A stretch of DNA of 64,000 nucleotides from Aliiroseovarius sp. (GTDB taxonomy: Bacteria > Pseudomonadota > Alphaproteobacteria > Rhodobacterales > Rhodobacteraceae): positions 1 to 64,000 of the forward strand of contig NZ_JASBTN010000007.1 of assembly GCF_030148435.1 (NCBI RefSeq), read 5' to 3'. Below are positions 57,494-64,000 of this stretch, piece by piece; within the stretch, counting starts at the first letter, position 1; every line of letters begins with the position of its first letter. Below the pieces are notes generated by a model that saw nothing but the letters and a program-made list of their open reading frames with translations, was not told the DNA's origin and did no database searches. The position numbers were made by a program, and so were the translations under genes.

Positions 57494-57920
57494 CGAAAGG
57501 GGCGCAGCAGGTTGCCCCTGCAGCGCCTGCGCCCGGCCCGTGCCCTTGAAAGGGCATGGGCACCGACGAAGAGCTCGCGGAACTCGGGGCTCCGCAACCC
57601 CCGCCCCAACAGGACCTGCACCGCTTCGTTAAGCGGCCGGGCCCGCATCGCAGCACGGCGATTTCGAACAATTGCCGCCCCCCCCGACGATAGTGCTGCT
57701 TCACCCGCTGCATCGTTGCGATGGAGTTGGTGGTGTCACGCGGGACTTCGCTGCTCAGACGGGGTTTTCGTCATGTATGGGACTGGCGATCGCATGGAAA
57801 ATGCCGTGCCAACAACGTCCGATCCCAACCGAAGATCGAGCAGGTCATCGGTTCGGGCGTTACTGGTATAGTTTCTGGGAGGTGTTGAACCGAAGGCGCT
57901 GGCGCCGCCCGTTCGCGGGG

Positions 57921-57951
57921 AAAGGCAGGCCGCACCGGGGCGCAGCCTGCC
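57921..57951 (-). terminator. Intrinsic terminator after phaB
   Basis: Minus strand GGCAGGC-tgcgccccggtgcg-GCCTGCCTTTCCCC. Confidence 0.6.
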
Positions 57952-57966
57952 AAAATCGTATCGCCT

Positions 57967-58689
57967 TCAGACGAAGAACTGCGCGCCGTTGGCCGAGATG
58001 GTCGAGCCGTTGACGAACTCGCTGTCATCGGCGGCCAGGAAGGCCACGCAACGGGCGATTTCCTCGGGCTCACCCAGGCGGCCGGCCGGAATCTGGCCGA
58101 TGATGGCGTCGCGCACTTTCTCCGGCACCGCCATGACCATCTCAGTCGCGATATAGCCGGGGCAGATGGCGTTGGCGGTGATGCCGAAACGGGCGCCTTC
58201 CTGGGCCAGAGATTTGACGATCCCCAGATCGCCAGCCTTGGTGGCGGCATAGTTGACCTGGCCGAATTGACCTTTCTGACCGTTGATCGAGCTGATCACG
58301 ATGACGCGTCCGAACTTGCGTTCGCGCATGCCGGGCCAGATCGGGTGCACAGTGTTGAACACGCCGGTCAGGTTGGTGTCGATCACCTGCTGCCACTGGT
58401 CCTTGGTCATCTTGTGGAACGGCGCGTCGCGGGTGATGCCGGCGTTGGCGACGACCACGTCGACCGGACCCAGGTCGGCTTCGACCTTCGCGATACCGGC
58501 GGCGCTGTCGTCATAGTCGCCGACGTTCCACTTGTAGGTCTTGATGCCGGTCTCTTCGGTGAACTTGGCGGCGGCCTCGTCGTTCCCGGCGTAGGTGGCG
58601 GCGACGTCATAGCCGTCGGCCTTCAGTTTCTTGGAAATAGCCGCGCCAATACCGCGCGAGCCCCCCGTGACGAGTGCAACTTTAGCCAT
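57967..58689 (-). CDS. phaB: Acetoacetyl-CoA reductase
   Basis: MAKVALVTGGSRGIGAAISKKLKADGYDVAATYAGNDEAAAKF; SSINGQKGQFGQVNYAATKAGDLGIVKSLAQEGA. Confidence 0.96.
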   Translation of the reverse strand: MAKVALVTGGSRGIGAAISKKLKADGYDVAATYAGNDEAAAKFTEETGIKTYKWNVGDYDDSAAGIAKVEADLGPVDVVVANAGITRDAPFHKMTKDQWQQVIDTNLTGVFNTVHPIWPGMRERKFGRVIVISSINGQKGQFGQVNYAATKAGDLGIVKSLAQEGARFGITANAICPGYIATEMVMAVPEKVRDAIIGQIPAGRLGEPEEIARCVAFLAADDSEFVNGSTISANGAQFFV

Positions 58690-58776
58690 GTGTCCCTCCA
58701 ATTTGGCGAATCTGTCTCTTGGTAACTTGATTACTCAGTGAAAAACTCTCGCGCAACATTATTGCGCAAACATTTC

Positions 58777-58798
58777 GCCGCGACGCGGCGTTTTTTTG
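58777..58798 (+). terminator. Terminator-like hairpin with T7 tract, plus-strand orientation, between phaB and phaA
   Basis: CGCCGC-GAC-GCGGCG-TTTTTTT. Confidence 0.55.
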
Positions 58799-58808
58799 GA
58801 ATTGCTAT

Positions 58809-58836
58809 AAAAAAGGGCGCCGCAGCGCCCTTTTCA
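58809..58836 (-). terminator. Intrinsic terminator after phaA (minus strand)
   Basis: Minus strand AAAAGGGCGC-TGCG-GCGCCCTTTTTTAT. Confidence 0.75.
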
Positions 58837-58855
58837 TTGAGCTTCCTGCGAACCC

Positions 58856-60034
58856 TTACGGGCGCTCCAGGCACATGGCGACGCCCATGCCGCCACCGAT
58901 GCAGAGCGTGGCCAGGCCCTTCTTGGCGTCCGACCGCTTCATCTCGAACAGCAGGGTGTTCAGAATGCGGCAGCCCGAGGCGCCAATCGGGTGGCCGATG
59001 GCAATGGCGCCGCCGTTCACGTTCACCTTGGCCGGATCCCATTCCATGTCCTTGTTCACGGCGCAGGCCTGGGCGGCGAAGGCTTCGTTGGCTTCGACCA
59101 GGTCCAGGTCGGCGGCGTTCCAGCCGGCCTTGTCCAGCGCCTTGCGGCTGGCGTGGATCGGGCCGACGCCCATGATCGACGGGTCCAGGCCGGCGGTCGC
59201 ATAGGAGGCGATACGGGCCAGCGGCTCCAGGCCGCGTTTCTCGGCTTCTTCGGCCGACATCAGCAGCACGGCGGCGGCGCCGTCGTTGATGCCCGAGGCG
59301 TTGGCGGCAGTCACGGTGCCGCCGTCCCGCACGAAGGCGGGGCGCAGTTTCTGCATCGCTTCCATGGTGGCGCCGTGGCGGATGTATTCGTCCTGATCGA
59401 CGATGATGTCGCCCTTGCGGGTCTTCACGGTAAAGGGTGTGATCTCGTCGGCGAACTTGCCGGCCTTCTGGGCGGCTTCGGCCTTGTTCTGCGAGGCGAC
59501 GGCGAATTCATCCTGCATCTCGCGGGTGATCTGCCACTGTTCGGCGACGTTTTCGGCGGTCTGGCCCATGTGGTAGCCGTTGAACGCATCCCACAGGCCG
59601 TCCTTGATCATCGAGTCGATGAATTTCATGTCGCCCATCTTGTGGCCAGCCCGCAGGTTGGCGACATGGGGCGACATGGACATGTTTTCCTGGCCACCGG
59701 CGGCGACGATTGCGGCATCACCCAGTTGAATGTGCTGTGCGCCCAGGGCGACGGTGCGCAGGCCGGAGCCGCAGACCTGGTTGATGCCCCAGGCAGCGCT
59801 TTCGATCGGCAGGCCGGCGTTGATATGGGCCTGGCGGGCCGGGTTCTGACCTTGGCCGTGGCTCAGCACCTGGCCCAGGATGGTTTCGGAAACGTCTGCC
59901 TTGTCAATGCCGGCGCGTTCCACGATCGCCTCCAGCACGGCGGCGCCCAGATCATGGGCCGGGGTGTTGGCAAACGAGCCCGAGAAACTGCCAACGGCAG
60001 TCCGGGCGGCGGAAACGATTACGACATTGGTCAT
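58856..60034 (-). CDS. phaA: Acetyl-CoA C-acetyltransferase (beta-ketothiolase)
   Basis: [64 protein letters not shown]. Confidence 0.96.
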   Translation of the reverse strand: MTNVVIVSAARTAVGSFSGSFANTPAHDLGAAVLEAIVERAGIDKADVSETILGQVLSHGQGQNPARQAHINAGLPIESAAWGINQVCGSGLRTVALGAQHIQLGDAAIVAAGGQENMSMSPHVANLRAGHKMGDMKFIDSMIKDGLWDAFNGYHMGQTAENVAEQWQITREMQDEFAVASQNKAEAAQKAGKFADEITPFTVKTRKGDIIVDQDEYIRHGATMEAMQKLRPAFVRDGGTVTAANASGINDGAAAVLLMSAEEAEKRGLEPLARIASYATAGLDPSIMGVGPIHASRKALDKAGWNAADLDLVEANEAFAAQACAVNKDMEWDPAKVNVNGGAIAIGHPIGASGCRILNTLLFEMKRSDAKKGLATLCIGGGMGVAMCLERP

Positions 60035-60145
60035 GATGTGGTCCTCTACCTCGTGTCAGTGACGTCGCGGTCACAATACGGGTGCCCCCTCAGCAGGAAC
60101 AGTCCGAATCCTACTTCCGCGTCATTCCGTCGGCGCTTGTGTATG

Positions 60146-60156
60146 CTGCGATGCAG
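60146..60156. promoter_or_regulatory. Candidate PhaR operator upstream of phaA
   Basis: CTGC-GAT-GCAG matches the CTGC-N3/4-GCAG PhaR-type motif; 112 nt upstream of phaA ATG. Confidence 0.5.
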
Positions 60157-60185
60157 AAAAAATCAACCCGCGCGTGCGCGGGCTG
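60157..60185 (-). terminator. Intrinsic terminator downstream of EAL gene
   Basis: Minus strand CCCGCGCACGCGCGGG followed by TTGATTTTTTC. Confidence 0.65.
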
Positions 60186-60266
60186 CCGGAATTGATGAGG
60201 CGGGCGTCGGTTTTCGTGCCCGGCGCGCCGCGCCAAAGGATCCATTGCCCTTGGAATGGCATCGGA

Positions 60267-61139
60267 TCAGGCGTGGGCGCGCTGCTCTTCCTGTTGCCAC
60301 CAAGGGCGGATGGTCGGTGCGCCGAAAAAGTACCCCTGCATGCAATCCACCCCGATCGAGGCCAGGAATTCCGCATCCTCCAGCGTCTCGACGTTTTCGG
60401 CCACGGTGAACATGTCGAAGTGCCGCGCTACGGACAAGAGCGCCTGAGTCAGAACCTGGTTGTCCGGGTTGGCGTGAATGCCCTGGATGAATTCCCCGTC
60501 GATCTTGAGGATGTCGAAAAAGAAATCCTTGAGGTAGCGGAAGGCGGTGTAGCCCGAGCCGAAATCGTCGAGCGCAAAGGAAACGCCACGCGATTGCAGA
60601 TCGGCCATGAAGACCTGAACAAGGTCCGGCATGACGATGGCGGTCCGTTCGGTGATTTCGAGGATAAGGCGCTCCCCGATCAGCGGGTCATGGGCCAGCC
60701 AATGTTTCATCGTCTCGTTCCAGCGTGGATAACCGATGGAGCGTGCCGACATGTTGATCGACAGGCGCAGGCCGGGTTCATCCGCCAGGGACGTCAGTCC
60801 CTTTTCCAGCGCCAGCGTGTCCAGCACGCGGCCGATTTCCTGGTTTTCGACCACGTTGATGAATTCCCGTGCGGGGATCACCCTGCCGCTGTCGTCCAAC
60901 ACCCGGATCAGCCCTTCGTAGAAGGCCACCTGATCGGGGCGTGCGGCCTGAACCACCGGTTGGTAGGCCAGTTCGATCTGGTTGGCGTCGATGGCTTTGC
61001 GCACCATGTCCAACGTGTCCCTGTCACGTTGGTTGATCGCGTGGTCGAGCGGGCTGCTCCAGACCGCCTCGGGGTCGCCTGCCCCCATGTTCCTGTGCTC
61101 GCTCATCCGACGTCTCTCCAATTCAGGTTGGGACATCAT
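60267..61139 (-). CDS. EAL-domain protein (c-di-GMP phosphodiesterase-like), stand-alone domain
   Basis: FYEGLIRVLDDSGRVIPAREFI, LILEITERTAI, FALDDFGSGYTAFRYLKDFFFDILKIDGEFI, AENVET, MQGYFFGAP. Confidence 0.9.
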   Translation of the reverse strand: MMSQPELERRRMSEHRNMGAGDPEAVWSSPLDHAINQRDRDTLDMVRKAIDANQIELAYQPVVQAARPDQVAFYEGLIRVLDDSGRVIPAREFINVVENQEIGRVLDTLALEKGLTSLADEPGLRLSINMSARSIGYPRWNETMKHWLAHDPLIGERLILEITERTAIVMPDLVQVFMADLQSRGVSFALDDFGSGYTAFRYLKDFFFDILKIDGEFIQGIHANPDNQVLTQALLSVARHFDMFTVAENVETLEDAEFLASIGVDCMQGYFFGAPTIRPWWQQEEQRAHA

Positions 61140-61237
61140 TGCGCCTCATCTGCTAAGAACCTGTAAAAGATGGGATTTGTCCTAATTTTTTTGGTTTGCC
61201 TGTCGGCTGGGTTAAGGTCTTGAAAACAGGGGGTAAG

Positions 61238-61801
61238 ATGGAACGCTGCGGTTGGTGCGGATTGGATGAATTGTATTGCGATTATCATGACCGCGAATGG
61301 GGTGTCCCCGAACGCGACGGGCGCGCCCTGTGGGAGAAGCTGATTCTCGACGGTTTCCAGGCCGGGCTCAGCTGGATCACAATCCTGCGCAAACGCGAGG
61401 CCTTTCGCGCCGCTTTCGCGGGGTTCGAGCCGGAGGTCATCGCCGCCTGGGGCGAGGCGGAGGTCGCCCGCCTGCTGGGGAACCCCGGCATCGTGCGTCA
61501 CCGTGGCAAGATCGAGGCAACCATCGGAAATGCGCGGGCCTATCTGGATCTGGGCGGGGCGGAAGCGTTTCGCGACATGATCTGGTCCTATGTCGGTGGC
61601 CAGCCGTTGCAGAACCAGTTTGCCAGCCTGGCGGACGTTCCCGCGCAGACGCCTTTGTCGCAGCAAGTGTCGAAAGACCTGAAAAAGGCCGGGTTCCGGT
61701 TCTGCGGCCCGACCATCGTCTATGCCTGGATGCAGGCCTGTGGTCTGGTGAATGACCACCTGCTGACCTGCCCCAGACACGCGGCGGTCAGGGAGCTTTG
61801 A
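61238..61801 (+). CDS. tag: DNA-3-methyladenine glycosylase I
   Basis: MERCGWCGLDELYCDYHDREWGVPERDGRALWEKLILDGFQAGLSWITILRKREAFR. Confidence 0.96.
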   Translation: MERCGWCGLDELYCDYHDREWGVPERDGRALWEKLILDGFQAGLSWITILRKREAFRAAFAGFEPEVIAAWGEAEVARLLGNPGIVRHRGKIEATIGNARAYLDLGGAEAFRDMIWSYVGGQPLQNQFASLADVPAQTPLSQQVSKDLKKAGFRFCGPTIVYAWMQACGLVNDHLLTCPRHAAVREL

Positions 61802-61947
61802 CGCCCACACCCTCGGCTTTCCTCTTCAATTTTCAATGCAAACCCCCGGCGGGGCCAAGGCGCATTGACACGGGGCAAACCAATTGATTGCCTGTGCGGA
61901 AAGTCTCTGGTAAGAAAACTTGACCAATTTACCGAGGGGAATCACCC

Positions 61948-63114
61948 ATGCCCGTGATCACCGAGATCGAGGACCTCAAGCGCATCTACAAACGCCGTGT
62001 GCCGAAGATGTTCTATGACTATGCCGAAAGCGGCAGCTGGACCGAGCAGACCTTTCGCGAGAACAGTTCGGATTTCGACCAGCTCTATTTCCGCCAGCGC
62101 GTGGCGGTGGACATGGACGGGCGCTCGACCGCGACGCAGATGATCGGACAGGACGTGTCGATGCCGGTGGCGCTGGCGCCCGTCGGGCTTACGGGCATGC
62201 AGGACGCGGATGGCGAGATCAAGGCGGCGCGGGCGGCCGAGAAATTCGGCGTGCCCTTTACCCTCTCGACCATGTCGATCTGTTCGATCGAGGATGTGGC
62301 CGAGCACACGACCAAACCCTTCTGGTTCCAGGTCTATACGCTGAAGGATGACGATTTCATGCAGCGCCTGTTCGACCGGGCCAAGGCGGCGGGCTGTGAT
62401 ACGGTGGTGATCACGGTGGATCTGCAGATGCTGGGCCAGCGCCACAAGGATCTGAAGAACGGGCTCTCCGCCCCGCCGAAACTGACCATTCCGACCATGC
62501 TGAACCTGGCCACCAAATGGCGCTGGGGTCTGGGCATGCTGGGCACTAAGCGGCGCTTCTTCGGCAATATCGTCGGCCATGCGGAGGGGGTCGAGGACCC
62601 CTCGTCGCTGGCCACCTGGACCGCCGAGGCATTCGATCCCTCGCTTGACTGGGACCGCATTCGCCAGTTCCGCAAGATGTGGGACGGCAAGCTCATCATC
62701 AAGGGCATCATGGAGGCGGTGGACGCCAGGGAGGCGCTGAATGTCGGCGCCGATGCGATCATCGTGTCGAACCACGGCGGGCGGCAGCTCGATGGTGCGC
62801 TGAGTTCGATCCGGGCCCTGCCCGAGATCATGGATGCGGTCGGTGACAAGATCGAGGTGCACCTGGACAGCGGTATCCGCTCCGGGCAGGACGTGCTCAA
62901 GGCGGTGGCGATGGGCGCCAAGGGCACCTATATCGGTCGCGCCTTCGTTTATGGCCTGGGCGCAATGGGCGAGGCCGGCGTGACCAGAACGCTGGAAGTG
63001 ATCCACAAGGAGCTGGAAATCTCCATGGCCTTCTGCGGACACACGGACATCAACACCGTGGACCGCTCGATCCTGCGCATTCCGAAAGGGTTCATGGGGA
63101 ACTGGATGGAATAG
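61948..63114 (+). CDS. lldD: FMN-dependent alpha-hydroxy acid (L-lactate) dehydrogenase
   Basis: MFYDYAESGSWTEQTFRENSSDF, MPVALAPVGLTGM, GADAIIVSNHGGRQLDGALSSI, GRAFVYGLGAMGEAGV. Confidence 0.94.
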   Translation: MPVITEIEDLKRIYKRRVPKMFYDYAESGSWTEQTFRENSSDFDQLYFRQRVAVDMDGRSTATQMIGQDVSMPVALAPVGLTGMQDADGEIKAARAAEKFGVPFTLSTMSICSIEDVAEHTTKPFWFQVYTLKDDDFMQRLFDRAKAAGCDTVVITVDLQMLGQRHKDLKNGLSAPPKLTIPTMLNLATKWRWGLGMLGTKRRFFGNIVGHAEGVEDPSSLATWTAEAFDPSLDWDRIRQFRKMWDGKLIIKGIMEAVDAREALNVGADAIIVSNHGGRQLDGALSSIRALPEIMDAVGDKIEVHLDSGIRSGQDVLKAVAMGAKGTYIGRAFVYGLGAMGEAGVTRTLEVIHKELEISMAFCGHTDINTVDRSILRIPKGFMGNWME

Positions 63115-63286
63115 GCGGGAAACAGCGGTGGCCGGGGTGCGAAGTGGCATTCTGGACCCGGCCGGACCCCGCGTTGTTGCGCTATGAATTATGCCTTCCC
63201 TTTGATCTGATTCCCGGCTATAGGCAGCGCTTCACGCGGGGTTACAGCCTTGGAGGAGCCCCGCCTCAACTGAAGGATATATACCA

Positions 63287-63928
63287 ATGGCTAATGAGAT
63301 CCCGAATCTTGAAGCTACGGTGCGTGCGGGGACGGGCAAGGGCGCCGCTCGCCAGGCGCGCCGCGACGGGCTTGTTCCCGGCATCGTTTATGGTGGCGAG
63401 GCCGAACCGCTTGCCATCAACCTCAAATTCAATGACCTGTTCAAAAAGCTGAAAGCCGGTCGTTTCCTGTCGACCCTGTGGAACCTGAAGGTCGACGGTG
63501 AGGAAGATGTGCGCGTGATCTGCCGCGGCGTCCAGCGTGACGTGGTCAAGGACCTGCCGACCCATGTCGACCTGATGCGCCTGAAGCGTAACAGCAAGGT
63601 GAACCTGTTCATCCACGTCGAGTTCATCAACGAAGAAGAAGCCCCCGGCATCAAGAAGGGCGGCGTTCTGACCGTTGTGCGTTCGGAAGTCGAGCTGCGC
63701 GTGACTGCCGGCGACATCCCGGAAAAGATCGTCTGCGATCTGACCGGCCGCGAAGTTGGCGACGTGATCCACATCTCGGATATCCCGCTGCCCGAAGGCG
63801 CCAAGCCGACCATCGACCGCGACTTCGTCGTGGCCAACATCTCGGCGCCCAGCTCGCTGCGCTCGTCGGATGAAGAAGAAGGCGAAGACGGCGAAGTGGC
63901 CGTCGAAGAGGTCGCTGCCGAAGAATAA
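63287..63928 (+). CDS. rplY: 50S ribosomal protein L25/general stress protein Ctc
   Basis: [37 protein letters not shown]-terminal acidic Ctc extension. Confidence 0.95.
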   Translation: MANEIPNLEATVRAGTGKGAARQARRDGLVPGIVYGGEAEPLAINLKFNDLFKKLKAGRFLSTLWNLKVDGEEDVRVICRGVQRDVVKDLPTHVDLMRLKRNSKVNLFIHVEFINEEEAPGIKKGGVLTVVRSEVELRVTAGDIPEKIVCDLTGREVGDVIHISDIPLPEGAKPTIDRDFVVANISAPSSLRSSDEEEGEDGEVAVEEVAAEE

Positions 63929-63952
63929 TCTCCGTATCAGCGGAGTGACGGG

Positions 63953-63978
63953 AAACGGGTCCTTCGGGGCCCGTTTTT
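63953..63978 (+). terminator. Intrinsic terminator after rplY
   Basis: AAACGGG-tccttcgggg-CCCGTTTTT. Confidence 0.85.
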
Positions 63979-64000
63979 CGTTGCGCAGCCGCCGCCGGGT

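Noticed and set aside
57372-57713. 113-aa minus-strand ORF in the LysR-phaB gap
   Set aside because: Cys/Arg/Ser/Pro-rich, overlaps the divergent promoter side and small ORF; no motif or RBS support
61802-61947. LldR/PdhR-type operator upstream of lldD (AATTGGT/ACCAATT)
   Set aside because: Only isolated ACCAATT half-sites found, no properly spaced inverted repeat
63114-63286. Possible RNA gene in the lldD-rplY gap
   Set aside because: No tRNA-like structure or terminator seen; more simply the rplY promoter/leader
1-64000. CRISPR arrays, tRNA/rRNA genes, transposases, integrases, phage or toxin-antitoxin modules
   Set aside because: Looked for repeat-spacer patterns, cloverleaf/CCA ends and mobile-element proteins; none seen by eye

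Overview
This is a GC-rich alphaproteobacterial chromosomal window, most consistent with Rhodobacteraceae/Roseobacter group by gene content (inference). About 58 protein-coding genes can be supported. No tRNA, rRNA, CRISPR array, transposase, integrase or phage module was seen. Most of the window is core metabolism: sarcosine oxidase tail, plsY, pyrB and a pyrC-like gene, guaD, mgtE, ymdB, molybdenum-cofactor genes (moaB, mobB-moeA fusion, mobA, fdhD), an RND efflux pair, azlCD, an acyl-CoA dehydrogenase, tsaC/sua5, yqgE, ctlX/ocd/Lrp, greA, ETF-QO, ispE, ispB, trmN6, phaA/phaB, an EAL protein, tag, lldD and rplY. The best candidate for an undescribed system is the LysR-controlled cluster at about 1.75-10.3 kb: aldehyde dehydrogenase, divergent M19 'dipeptidase', divergent BCCT transporter, a 567-aa protein of no family I recognise, a DUF3726-like protein, and an Ldh_2 reductase. 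It looks like uptake and catabolism of a betaine-like or N-methylated compound whose identity cannot be read from the sequence. Other notable observations: a 'dihydroorotase' missing essentially all metal and catalytic residues (PyrC'-like), M19 and FdhD proteins with altered catalytic motifs, an RND pump with extra C-terminal hydrophobic segments, a PhaR-type operator upstream of phaA, back-to-back terminators between phaA and phaB, Lrp-type palindromes, a dispersed GC-rich hairpin repeat in two copies, and small genes missed by the ORF track. All calls come from reading the translations and motifs; no database search was run.
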